A stretch of DNA of 64,000 bases from Terriglobia bacterium (GTDB taxonomy: Bacteria > Acidobacteriota > Terriglobia > JAIQFV01): positions 1 through 64,000 of the forward strand of contig JAIQFV010000003.1 in NCBI GenBank assembly GCA_020073085.1, in the 5' to 3' direction. The notes below the pieces were generated by a model. It was given only the letters and a program-made list of their open reading frames with translations, did no database searches and had not been told where the DNA came from. The first letter of the stretch is position 1; every line of letters starts with the position of its first letter. Both the position numbers and the translations under genes were made by a program. Positions 39,297-48,050 of the stretch are shown here, piece after piece.

Positions 39297-40211
39297 ATGA
39301 AAAAACGTATTGTACTTGCACTGTGCGTTTCCTTCTTCGCCCCTCTGCTTGCGGCTGGACAATCGCCGGGTCCTGTCATGGTTGCCGTCGTTCTAGCCAG
39401 AAATCCCCAGGTGGACACGTCCCAGGCCACGAAGGCCGAGAAGAACCCGCTCTTGTTCCGGGTGGTACAGGAGGGGGATACGCTCTTCAGTATTTCTCAG
39501 GCGAACAACATCAGTGTTCAAGCGCTGAGGCGCATTAATCACCTTCAAAGCAACCGCCTGAGACTCGGGCAGCGCCTCTTGATCGCTTCGCCGGGAAACA
39601 CTGCAAATTGGAACGAGGCGAAATCGAAACGAGAGCCGAAAGAGAGGAGAAGCGCTCAAGAGCTTTTGGCGGGCGTGCGTGACGCGGCGACCACGAGGGA
39701 ATTAGATCCGGGCAATTCTCCGGAAATAGCCCTTCGCTCCTCCGAGGCTTTAATGAATGATCCGCCCTCGGGAGACGTGGCAGAGGCGGAACTTTCGGTT
39801 CCCAACCAACTGGTCCAAGCCGGCCTGGACTTTCTCGGTGTTCCATATCGGTGGCGGGGAATGTCGGAGCGCCGCGGCGTTGATTGCTCCGGCCTCGTAA
39901 AGACCCTGTTTGATAGGTTTCAAATCGAACTGCCTCATTCGGCTCGGGAGCAATACAAACTGGGCGAAAAGGTGGCGAGGGCCGAGTTGGCCGTAGGGGA
40001 CTTGGTTTTCTTCTCGACGCGGGGCAGGATTCCCACACATGTGGGCATCTATATTGGTGACAACCGGTTCATTCACGCGGCGCGGAAGGCGGGGCAGGTC
40101 ATCATCAGCAATCTCAGCCAGAGTTGGTATCAGCGGAATTTTGTGGGCGCCCGGCGGATTGCGGGCCTTTGGAGAGATGAACAAAAGCCGCCCGAGGCCA
40201 AGGGAAACTGA
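39297..40211 (+). CDS. Exported LysM-NlpC/P60 cell-wall endopeptidase
   Basis: 304 residues. The signal peptide covers about 1-21. The LysM peptidoglycan-binding domain is at about 54-97 (VVQEGDTLFSISQANNISV). A low-complexity linker leads to the NlpC/P60 domain at about 168-290. The catalytic Cys197 (GVDCSGL), His248 (THVGIYIG) and the third polar residue His260 (FIHAA) are all present. It should cut peptide cross-links or stem peptides (gamma-D-Glu-diaminopimelate type) in the periplasm. It is followed by a strong terminator. Confidence 0.92.
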   Translation: MKKRIVLALCVSFFAPLLAAGQSPGPVMVAVVLARNPQVDTSQATKAEKNPLLFRVVQEGDTLFSISQANNISVQALRRINHLQSNRLRLGQRLLIASPGNTANWNEAKSKREPKERRSAQELLAGVRDAATTRELDPGNSPEIALRSSEALMNDPPSGDVAEAELSVPNQLVQAGLDFLGVPYRWRGMSERRGVDCSGLVKTLFDRFQIELPHSAREQYKLGEKVARAELAVGDLVFFSTRGRIPTHVGIYIGDNRFIHAARKAGQVIISNLSQSWYQRNFVGARRIAGLWRDEQKPPEAKGN

Positions 40212-40238
40212 TTCTGGGGCCTTCGGGTGGAATAATGC

Positions 40239-40267
40239 AAGGCCGAGCTGAGGAGCTCGGCCTTTTT
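40239..40267 (+). terminator. Rho-independent terminator after the NlpC/P60 gene
   Basis: A perfect 11-bp stem (AAGGCCGAGCT with AGCTCGGCCTT, 4-base loop GAGG) is followed directly by TTT. The stem also begins with AA on the other side, so it may act weakly on the convergent argS transcript. Confidence 0.9.
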
Positions 40268-40368
40268 GGTTCAGAGTGAGATTTCACCTGTGCTTTTCCT
40301 AAAGAGCACCGCGCTGCAGCGCTCGTTTTCTCCCCGAGCTTACTCCAACGGTGACATCCCTCAAGAAC

Positions 40369-42378
40369 CTACATCCTTTCCGGAACTTCAATGCCAAGCA
40401 AATCGAGTGATCTTTCCAGAGTGCGCATGACAATGTCGACAACCATCAAGAGAAATTCCTTACGCTCGGCGTCGGGCTCGGGAAGGATACGGTGTTTGTG
40501 GTAGAAATTATTGAAATTTTGAGCCAGCGTGAAAGCGTACTTTGCCACTCCTGCGGGCTCATGCGTGGCGACGGCCTGCCGGGAAAGCGTCCTCAATTGC
40601 GATGCCAACAACAGCAGGCTCCACAGTTCATCGTTCGCGGCTCCTTCCAGGAATCTTCCGGAGGGGCGGCTGCGCATCCGGACGCGAAGGTCCTCAAGAG
40701 AAAAATCAGGTTTCTCTTCGGCATACTTTCGAAAGATATTCCTGGAGCGAACGACGGCGTATTGAATGTAGGGTCCCGTTTCACCTTCGAAGCTGAGCGC
40801 TTCGTCAAAATCGAACGCGATGACGGAGTGCAGGGTGTACTTCAAGAGGAAGTACCTCAATCCCCCGATGGCAATTTGTTTCGCGATCATCTCCTGTTCC
40901 AGCGGGGGGAGGGCGGGATGGCGCTTTTCCACCTCCAGGAGCGCCTTGGCAATCATCTGGTCAATCAACTGGTCGGCTTTGACGCCGAGCCCCTTCCGCC
41001 CCGAAACTTCGACATAAGGCCGCTTGCGGTCCTCTTCGGAAAGCTCAATCCCCAGATCCGCACAGCAATGGGGTGACAGCGCCACCATCTCGTAATCGAA
41101 GTGGATGGAATGATCCGCCGCCTCGTGGAAGCCGAGAGCACGCAGCCCGAGCGCCACGATGTTCTGGAGGTACGCCTGGCGCACGTCGATGACGTTGTAG
41201 ACTTCGCCCCCGCCACCAAAGTGCGGCGGGCAGTCGCGGTCCGGGGCCGGCTGAGACGACGACATCCAGAGGACATGACCATCCTCATAGGTATGAAATT
41301 TCCGATAGTAGAAATCCTTCCCCAGCAATCCAAACTTCCAGAGCTGGTAGGCGATGTCCTTCCCCACGTAGGTGACGGTTCCATTGGACCGGACGATGAC
41401 TTTGTCTTCATCGTGGAATTCCTCAGTCGTCGAACCGGCGTTGTCCTTTTCGGCTGACTCAGCGCCCTTCATGACCCAGCAGCCGCGGTTTTTCCCCTCG
41501 TTCTCGAAAACAATGGCGCCGCTTTCTTTCAGAAGATTGAATGCCTTCTCCCAGAATTTCAAATGGAGGATGTCGCTCTCTCGCGGCATGAGATCATACT
41601 GGATGTTCACGCGCTTCATTGTGGCGATGTGGGCGCGAACAATCGCAGTCGCGACGAGATCGGCGAGCTCAGACGTCGGATTCCCGCCTTGTTCGATGTT
41701 GTGAAGAGCTTCGGCACGAAGGGAAAGCCGGGAGGGATCTTCCTCATAAAAGTGTGAGACCCGGGCGTAAAGGTCCCAACAGTAGAAGTCGAACTTTAAC
41801 CGGGGATCATCGATCAGCAACGCGACCTGGTCTTTGGAAAGGTTCTGGATGTGTTCAAACCCCACAACGACATCCGCCACCTGAACGCCCGTATTGTCGA
41901 TATAATTCTGAACCTCGACGGTCCGGCCCAGGAACCGGAGCAGCCGGACGAAGCTGTCACCCAGGGCGGCATTTCGAAGATGACCGATGTGCGCCGACTT
42001 ATTCGGATTAATATTGGTGTGTTCGACAATTACCTTGTGCGGAAGAGCGGCATGGGATTCCAGCTGATCCAGTCTAGCATCGATGAGAAGAGTGAAGAAG
42101 TCGCTTCGCTGCAAGTAAAGATTGATGTATCCGCCTCCGGCAACGACAATTTTTTCGATGCCGTCAAGCGGGCCAATTTTTTCGGCGAGCTGTTGAGCGA
42201 TGACTCGTGGGGCCTTTTTGAGGCGCTTGGCGAGATCGAAGGCGACAGGTAGGGCCAGCTCGCCGAACTCGACTTGCGGGGGAATTTCGAGCTTTAACTC
42301 GAGGCGCTCAATTCCGTACTCCGATTTAAGAAATTCCGCCACTCGCTCGCGAACTCTTTGCTGGATGGTATGGTACAT
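40369..42378 (-). CDS. argS: Arginyl-tRNA synthetase
   Basis: 669 residues from the ATG at 42378, which has GGGAGA 4 bases upstream; the open frame extends 44 codons further without family similarity. The class I HIGH motif is intact (SAHIGHLRN, 130-133). The N-terminal Add-1-like domain and the C-terminal DALR anticodon domain are visible (the end has VAKYAFTLAQNFNNFYHKHRIL). The second signature is VSGRKGLGVK in place of KMSKS, a known variation in ArgRS. It is about 90 residues longer than E. coli ArgS, mostly in the catalytic-domain insertion around 310-420. Confidence 0.95.
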   Translation of the reverse strand: MYHTIQQRVRERVAEFLKSEYGIERLELKLEIPPQVEFGELALPVAFDLAKRLKKAPRVIAQQLAEKIGPLDGIEKIVVAGGGYINLYLQRSDFFTLLIDARLDQLESHAALPHKVIVEHTNINPNKSAHIGHLRNAALGDSFVRLLRFLGRTVEVQNYIDNTGVQVADVVVGFEHIQNLSKDQVALLIDDPRLKFDFYCWDLYARVSHFYEEDPSRLSLRAEALHNIEQGGNPTSELADLVATAIVRAHIATMKRVNIQYDLMPRESDILHLKFWEKAFNLLKESGAIVFENEGKNRGCWVMKGAESAEKDNAGSTTEEFHDEDKVIVRSNGTVTYVGKDIAYQLWKFGLLGKDFYYRKFHTYEDGHVLWMSSSQPAPDRDCPPHFGGGGEVYNVIDVRQAYLQNIVALGLRALGFHEAADHSIHFDYEMVALSPHCCADLGIELSEEDRKRPYVEVSGRKGLGVKADQLIDQMIAKALLEVEKRHPALPPLEQEMIAKQIAIGGLRYFLLKYTLHSVIAFDFDEALSFEGETGPYIQYAVVRSRNIFRKYAEEKPDFSLEDLRVRMRSRPSGRFLEGAANDELWSLLLLASQLRTLSRQAVATHEPAGVAKYAFTLAQNFNNFYHKHRILPEPDAERKEFLLMVVDIVMRTLERSLDLLGIEVPERM

Positions 42379-42578
42379 CGGCTCTCCCCAAGGGCGCCGC
42401 ATTATAGCCCAGCCCCCCGACCCCCGCAATTCGATTCCTGCGCGGCGAATGCGCGGTGAATTGACATTGCCTGATATTGCTTCTATCATTGCGGGTTTTA
42501 GATTGATCACGTGGAAAGATAGAGTGGCGCCGAGGACAAACGCGGGGCCTGCCCGGAGGGGCCCGGTTGAGGTTGAAG

Positions 42579-43871
42579 ATGAGCGTAGCGTATTTCGATT
42601 GTTTTGCAGGGATTAGCGGCGACATGACGATTGGCGCCCTGCTCGGAGCAGGTGTGAGCTTTCCGGACCTCAAAGCAGAACTTTCGAAGTTGAAGCTCAA
42701 GGGCTATGAACTTCACCAATCCCGGGTGTTGCGGAGTGGGATCTCGGCAATTAAGTTTGATGTGCTGCTTACCGGACCGGAACGTCCTTCGCCTGAGGGA
42801 AGTCCAGGGCCGGCCGGACGCGCTCCCTCGAAGGGGAAGCAGGTGGGAGGGAGACCGCACCACGAGCACATTCCGGGTGAGCACAAGCACCGCTCCCTCG
42901 ACAATATTCTGGAGATAATTGAGACCGCGAAATTGAGTTCCGGCGCGAAGGCGCTTTCTCAACAAATTTTCCGGCGCCTTGGTGAGGCCGAAGCCAAAGT
43001 ACACGGTATCCCCCTCCAACAGGTGCACTTTCACGAGGTGGGAGCCGTCGATTCCATAGTCGATATTGTAGGCAGCGCTGTTTGCTTTGATTGGCTCGGT
43101 TTCGAGCGGATTATCTGTTCGCCGATTAATGTCGGGTCGGGATTTGTCGATTGCGAACACGGAAAGTTGCCTGTGCCGGGTCCGGCAGCGGCCGAACTCC
43201 TCAAGGACATTCCCATTTACTCGGAGGGGCCCGAGGTGGAACTCACTACCCCCACCGGGGCGGCCATTATCTCTACAATGGCTTCCGAGTTTCGAAGAAT
43301 GAAAGAGTTTCAATCGACCTCCGTGGGGTATGGTGCCGGCTCTCGCGACGTCAAGGGATTTCCGAATCTGTTGCGTGTCTATGTGGGGAAAGAAGGAAGC
43401 GGGCCGGAGGGGGTCTTTGAGAGTGATCTGGAAATTGTAAATATCATCGAAGCAAACATTGACGATATGAACCCCCAGATTTACGGTTATTTTGTTGAAA
43501 AAGCCCTGGCCGCGGGGGCGCTCGATGTGTACATCACCGCGGTCCAGATGAAGAAGAGCCGGCCCGGTCAATGCCTCTCAGTGATTTGCGATCCATCCAA
43601 ACTCGATGTCCTCACCCGCCTGGTTTTTGCCGAGACAACCACCATTGGATTGCGCATCCAGGAGGCCTCCCGACGGGTTTTGAATCGAACGCTGGAGACC
43701 ATTGAAACCCGGTTTGGTCCAGTGAGGATTAAGGTGGCGCGACTCGATGGGTCTGTCCTCAATGCCATGCCTGAATTTGCCGATTGCCAGCGGCTGGCCG
43801 AAGAAAATGCCACCCCCTTGAAGGAGGTTTTGGCAGAGGCGAACGCAAAGATCCGAACGCTGAAGTTATAG
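42579..43871 (+). CDS. larC: LarC-type nickel insertion protein for the NPN cofactor
   Basis: 430 residues. The beginning MSVAYFDCFAGISGDMTIGALL and the block VHFHEVGAVDSIVDIVG are typical of LarC (DUF111). LarC inserts nickel into the pyridinium dithiocarboxylate cofactor of lactate racemase LarA. A histidine-rich stretch at about 90-105 (RPHHEHIPGEHKH) is the likely nickel-binding part. The ATG at 42579 is chosen over the TTG at 42567 because GAGG is well spaced. In some bacteria LarC needs a frameshift; here one open frame covers both halves. LarA, LarB and LarE are not in the window. Divergent from argS and 3 bases before metG. Confidence 0.9.
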   Translation: MSVAYFDCFAGISGDMTIGALLGAGVSFPDLKAELSKLKLKGYELHQSRVLRSGISAIKFDVLLTGPERPSPEGSPGPAGRAPSKGKQVGGRPHHEHIPGEHKHRSLDNILEIIETAKLSSGAKALSQQIFRRLGEAEAKVHGIPLQQVHFHEVGAVDSIVDIVGSAVCFDWLGFERIICSPINVGSGFVDCEHGKLPVPGPAAAELLKDIPIYSEGPEVELTTPTGAAIISTMASEFRRMKEFQSTSVGYGAGSRDVKGFPNLLRVYVGKEGSGPEGVFESDLEIVNIIEANIDDMNPQIYGYFVEKALAAGALDVYITAVQMKKSRPGQCLSVICDPSKLDVLTRLVFAETTTIGLRIQEASRRVLNRTLETIETRFGPVRIKVARLDGSVLNAMPEFADCQRLAEENATPLKEVLAEANAKIRTLKL

Positions 43872-43874
43872 CTT

Positions 43875-45905
43875 ATGACAGAGACCCGAAGATCATTTTA
43901 CGTGACAACCCCAATCTATTATGCGAACGCCAAACCGCATCTGGGTCACCTCTATACCACTCTGGTGGCGGACACCTTGACCCGTTTTCAGCGGCAGCGC
44001 GGGATCGACTCCTTCTTCCTGACTGGGACTGACGAGAGGGGGGTCAACATCGAGCGGGCCGCGGCAGCGCGCGGGATTCCCGTGCAACAGCATGTTGACG
44101 AAATTGTGGAAGAATTTCAGGAGACGTTTCGTGTCTTCAACGTTGAATACAGCCGATGGATCCGCACGACCGATTCCTACCATAAAGAGGGGGTACAAAG
44201 TCTGTGGCGACACCTCGACGAACGGGGGTTCATTTACCGGGGAGAATACAAAGGATGGTTCTGCGCCTACTGCAATGAATTCAAGGAGGTCGAGGAGAGA
44301 ACAGAGCAGCCGCTTTGCCCCACCCATGAACGGCCGCTCGAGATCGTGGCGGAGGAAAGCTACTTCTTTAAATTGTCGGCGTTCGGGGATCGCCTCATAA
44401 AACTCTATGAATCACGTCCGGATTTTGTTCAACCCGACTCGCGACGCAATGAGGTGATCGCTTTCGTGGCCGGGGGACTGAGGGACCTTTCCATCAGCCG
44501 TATTTCGGTGAAGTGGGGAATCGAAGTGCCGGGGGATCCCCGACACACGATCTATGTCTGGTTCGATGCGCTCGCAAACTACATCACGGCGCTGGGTTGG
44601 GGAAACCGGTCCTTCCAGGATTTTGACCGGTTTTGGCCGGCCCTGCACCTGGTCGGGAAGGATATTCTCCGGTTCCACGCCGTGTACTGGCCGGCGTTCC
44701 TCATGGCAGCGGGGATCGAAGTCCCACGGACCGTTTTCGCCCATGGGATGTGGCTCTCCAGTGGAAGAAAGATGGGGAAGACCCTCGGCAACGTCATCGA
44801 CCTTGCTGTTCTCCGGAAGCACTTCACTCCCGAGCAGGTGCGGTATTTCTGTCTGCGCGAAATGGTGTTTGGGCGAGACGGCGACTTCACGTACGAAGCG
44901 CTAATCGATCGTGTGAATGCCGACTTGGCGGCGGGCCTGGGGAATCTGTCAAGCCGGACGCTGACCATGGTGCGGACCTACTGTGGAAACAGGATCCCTC
45001 TGTCCGACTCGGATGCCAGCAGTGAATTTGTCCCGCAGGCCGCAGAGGTTCGTCAGGCGATCGAGCAGGCGATGGCCCAATTCGACCGGGAATTTGAGCG
45101 GTACTGCTTCAGCCTCGGGCTGGAAGCCATTTGGGCTGCCATGTCACGCGTTGATAAGTTCATCACGGATGCCCAGCCGTGGGAATTGGCCAAAGATCCT
45201 GAAAAGCAAGGAACCCTGAAGTACGTTCTGAGTACGGCCCTTGAGGCAGTGCGGCATTTAGCCGTCGTGCTGGCGCCTGTCCTGCCGGAAGGCAGTCAGG
45301 CCGTGTGGCAACAGCTGGGCCAGGCGGGCAAGGTGGGCGAGGTTGCGCCTGCCGGGCTTCGGTGGGGAGGTCTGAAGGCGGGGACTGAAATTGGTGAGGT
45401 CAAGGGCATCTTCCCAAGGATGGAGAAGGTGAAAATCATGGAAGAAATCAAACGCGACGAATTGACGGCTCGGACCGAGGGAGCCGGGAGGGCAGAAAGA
45501 GGAGATCAACCCTCAACTGCGGCCGCTCCGAAGGAGGCCTCCAAAGTAGGGCCGGAGGGGGAATCCGTCCGCGACGGGCTCATCTCGATTGAGGAATTTG
45601 CTCGAGTCGATATGCGAGTTGGGACCGTGCTGACGGCGGAACGCATTCCGAAGGCGGACAAGCTCTTGAAACTCACCGTCGATATAGGAGATGAAGTGCG
45701 ACAAGTCCTCGCAGGTATCGCCCTGTATTACGAACCGGAATCATTGATTGGCCGGAAAGTGGTCGTGGTGACGAATCTGCCGCCCCGGAAGATGCGCGGG
45801 CTCGATTCCAACGGCATGATAGTGGCGGCCTCGGTGGGACCGGAGGGACGACCTGTCATCGCAACATTTAACGAGGACGTCCCCAATGGAGCGAGATTGA
45901 AATAG
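43875..45905 (+). CDS. metG: Methionyl-tRNA synthetase
   Basis: 676 residues. The HIGH motif is HLGH (PHLGHLYTT). The zinc region has FCAYC and CPTH, a single-zinc type. The KMSKS loop reads RKMGKTLGN, with Gly and Thr for the two Ser. The WFDALANYITALGW helix is typical. After a charged linker (about 510-565) the C-terminal tRNA-binding OB fold begins (EEFARVDMRVGTVLTAERIPKADKLL). It starts 3 bases after larC, so the two are co-transcribed. Confidence 0.95.
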   Translation: MTETRRSFYVTTPIYYANAKPHLGHLYTTLVADTLTRFQRQRGIDSFFLTGTDERGVNIERAAAARGIPVQQHVDEIVEEFQETFRVFNVEYSRWIRTTDSYHKEGVQSLWRHLDERGFIYRGEYKGWFCAYCNEFKEVEERTEQPLCPTHERPLEIVAEESYFFKLSAFGDRLIKLYESRPDFVQPDSRRNEVIAFVAGGLRDLSISRISVKWGIEVPGDPRHTIYVWFDALANYITALGWGNRSFQDFDRFWPALHLVGKDILRFHAVYWPAFLMAAGIEVPRTVFAHGMWLSSGRKMGKTLGNVIDLAVLRKHFTPEQVRYFCLREMVFGRDGDFTYEALIDRVNADLAAGLGNLSSRTLTMVRTYCGNRIPLSDSDASSEFVPQAAEVRQAIEQAMAQFDREFERYCFSLGLEAIWAAMSRVDKFITDAQPWELAKDPEKQGTLKYVLSTALEAVRHLAVVLAPVLPEGSQAVWQQLGQAGKVGEVAPAGLRWGGLKAGTEIGEVKGIFPRMEKVKIMEEIKRDELTARTEGAGRAERGDQPSTAAAPKEASKVGPEGESVRDGLISIEEFARVDMRVGTVLTAERIPKADKLLKLTVDIGDEVRQVLAGIALYYEPESLIGRKVVVVTNLPPRKMRGLDSNGMIVAASVGPEGRPVIATFNEDVPNGARLK

Positions 45906-45940
45906 CAAAAAGATTCAATCGCTCCTCCCTGCTGAAAACC

Positions 45941-47329
45941 ATGTTTATCGATTCTCACGCCCATCTGGAATTCCCCCAGTACAACGGCCAGGGTGCCGAG
46001 GTCCTGGCGCGCGCCCAGGCCGCCGGCGTCGAACGCATCCTCGCCATCGGGAGCGGGTCGGGACCCGGGACGCTGGATTGCGCCCTCCAGTTTGCGGAAC
46101 GCTATGATTGGATCTTCGCCACGGTTGGCATTCATCCCCACGAATCCAGGCTGGCCGCGGATAAGGATTTCGTGGAGATTCGGCAGCTGGCCGGACGTCC
46201 AAGGGTGCTGGCCATCGGGGAGATTGGCCTCGACTACTATTATGATCACTCCCCGCGGGACGTCCAGCGGGAAGTCTTCATCCGCCAGATCCGGATTGCA
46301 AAAGATCTGGGCTTGCCCATTGTGGTTCATTCCCGGGATGCAGAACAGGATACCTTGGAAATCCTTCGCCACGAGTGGAGGAGTGCCGGGCTGGGCGGGA
46401 TCCTGCACTGCTTTACCGGGAGCCTGGAGATGGCGCGCGGCGCGATCGAGATGGGTTTTCTCGTCTCCTTTTCCGGGATTATCACCTTTAAGAAATCTCA
46501 GTCGATCCGAGAAGTGGCTCGCTCCTTGCCGAATGAGCGGGTCTTGATAGAGACCGATAGCCCGTTCCTGGCGCCGGAGCCTCACCGGGGCAAGACAAAC
46601 GAACCGGCCTTTGTTGCAGAGACCGCCCGAGCACTGGCGGAAGTGAAGGGGCTGACAACGGAGGACATTGCCCGCATCACCCGGTTCAATTTCAACCGGT
46701 TCTTCAAATTGCCGGATCCCTCGATCGGTCGGCGCACGGTCACCTACAAGATCCGGCATTCAATTTATGTAAACCTGACGACGCGCTGCACGGCCGACTG
46801 TGTTTTTTGCGCCCGGCTTTACGATCCGGTCGTGTCCGGCTATTACCTGGGGCTGAAAGAAAACGAGGAGCCGGGCGCCGACGAAATCATCGGCGAAATA
46901 GGCGACCCCACACAGTTCGAAGAAGTGGTTTTCTGTGGCTATGGCGAACCCACCCTGCGGCTCGACGTCATCAAGGAGGTATCGCGCGCCGTCAAGTCCA
47001 AAGGGGGGCGCACCCGCATTGATACCATCGGCCATGCCAATCTGATTCACAAGAGAAACGTTGTGCCCGAACTGGTGGGATTGATTGATCACGTCTCCAT
47101 CAGCCTGAATGCCGCGGACGCACAAAAATACGAAAAGCTCTGCCGGACGGAATTTCCAGGGGAGGCTTTCGCCGGAATGCTGGAGTTTACCCGCGAATGC
47201 GTCAGGTGGTTGCCCCGGGTTACGCTGTCCGTCGTCCGCGTCCCGAATCTGGACGTTGAGGCCTGCAAACGGATGGCGGACGAGATCGGAGCCGTCTTTC
47301 GGATTCGAGAGTATGATTTGGTTGGGTGA
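45941..47329 (+). CDS. Fused TatD-type DNase and radical SAM protein
   Basis: 462 residues. Residues 1-257 are a complete TatD metal-dependent hydrolase: DSHAHLEF (metal His6, His8), GEIGLDYYYD, VVHSRDAE, LHCFTG and ETDSPFLAP. Residues about 268-462 are a radical SAM domain with TRCTADCVFC (Cys283, Cys287, Cys290) and the GEPTLR motif that often marks the SAM-binding strand. A radical SAM family linked to or fused with TatD is known, but its reaction is not. Since the frame is continuous through both domains, this is a true fusion. It lies 35 bases after metG, probably in the larC-metG transcript. Confidence 0.88.
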   Translation: MFIDSHAHLEFPQYNGQGAEVLARAQAAGVERILAIGSGSGPGTLDCALQFAERYDWIFATVGIHPHESRLAADKDFVEIRQLAGRPRVLAIGEIGLDYYYDHSPRDVQREVFIRQIRIAKDLGLPIVVHSRDAEQDTLEILRHEWRSAGLGGILHCFTGSLEMARGAIEMGFLVSFSGIITFKKSQSIREVARSLPNERVLIETDSPFLAPEPHRGKTNEPAFVAETARALAEVKGLTTEDIARITRFNFNRFFKLPDPSIGRRTVTYKIRHSIYVNLTTRCTADCVFCARLYDPVVSGYYLGLKENEEPGADEIIGEIGDPTQFEEVVFCGYGEPTLRLDVIKEVSRAVKSKGGRTRIDTIGHANLIHKRNVVPELVGLIDHVSISLNAADAQKYEKLCRTEFPGEAFAGMLEFTRECVRWLPRVTLSVVRVPNLDVEACKRMADEIGAVFRIREYDLVG

Positions 47330-47334
47330 GGAAA

Positions 47335-47420
47335 GTTGTCGGTTGTCAGTTCCCAGTTATCAGTGTAGTGCAGCCTGGTCTTGCGCTCGTACTGACAACC
47401 GAGAACTGAGAACTGACAAC
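47335..47420. repeat. 30-bp imperfect inverted repeat before yajQ
   Basis: Left arm 47335-47364 and right arm 47391-47420 match as inverted repeats at 25 of 30 positions, with a 26-base loop. The arm sequence (GTCAGTTCCCAGTTATCAGT type) is the same module found inside the composite elements near 10951 and 12181. Confidence 0.65.
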
Positions 47421-47457
47421 TTCTCTTTTCAGTTGTCTAACCGGGGGCGGAAGCCAA

Positions 47458-47955
47458 ATGGCCGCAGAAAATAGTTTTGACATCGTCTCAAGAATTGACA
47501 AGCAGGAAGTCTCCAACGCCATCCAACAGGCCTTGAAAGAAATTCATCAGCGCTTTGACTTCAAGGGGAGCAAGAGTTCGATCGAACTCCTGGAGGACAA
47601 GATCGTTCTGGTCTCCGATAATGATTTCAAATTGAAAGCCGTGACGGACATCCTGGAGCAAAAACTGGTCAAGCGCGGCGTGCCTCTAAAGGGGTTGGCC
47701 TTCGGAAAGGTTGAGCCCTCCGCTCAGGGGACGGTGCGGCAGGAGGTCACGCTTCAACAGGGGATTTCTCCGGACAAGGCCCGCGAAATTATCAAGTCCA
47801 TCAAAGAAACCAAATTGAAGGTACAGTCCTCCATTAACGGGGACTTCGTGCGTGTTTCAGGAAAGGATCGAGACACCCTGCAGAACGTGATTGCCCATCT
47901 GCGGGCCCTCGATTTTGGAATTCACATGCAGTTTGTGAACTACCGCAGCCAGTAA
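47458..47955 (+). CDS. yajQ: YajQ-family cyclic di-GMP-binding protein
   Basis: 165 residues. It begins ENSFDIVSRIDKQEVSNAIQQALKEIHQRFDFKGS and closes with FGIHMQFVNYR, both family hallmarks. YajQ proteins are small two-domain nucleotide-binding proteins; some bind cyclic di-GMP and act with transcription factors. A ligand for this one cannot be read from the sequence. A long inverted repeat lies just upstream. Confidence 0.93.
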   Translation: MAAENSFDIVSRIDKQEVSNAIQQALKEIHQRFDFKGSKSSIELLEDKIVLVSDNDFKLKAVTDILEQKLVKRGVPLKGLAFGKVEPSAQGTVRQEVTLQQGISPDKAREIIKSIKETKLKVQSSINGDFVRVSGKDRDTLQNVIAHLRALDFGIHMQFVNYRSQ

Positions 47956-48050
47956 ACGGAGGCTGCACAAAGAGGCGAAGCGTGCCTCCTTGCCGGGGCG
48001 AGGAGGAGCCGAGGTCCGGATAGGGATCCGCGATCAAAGGAGTTCGTGCT

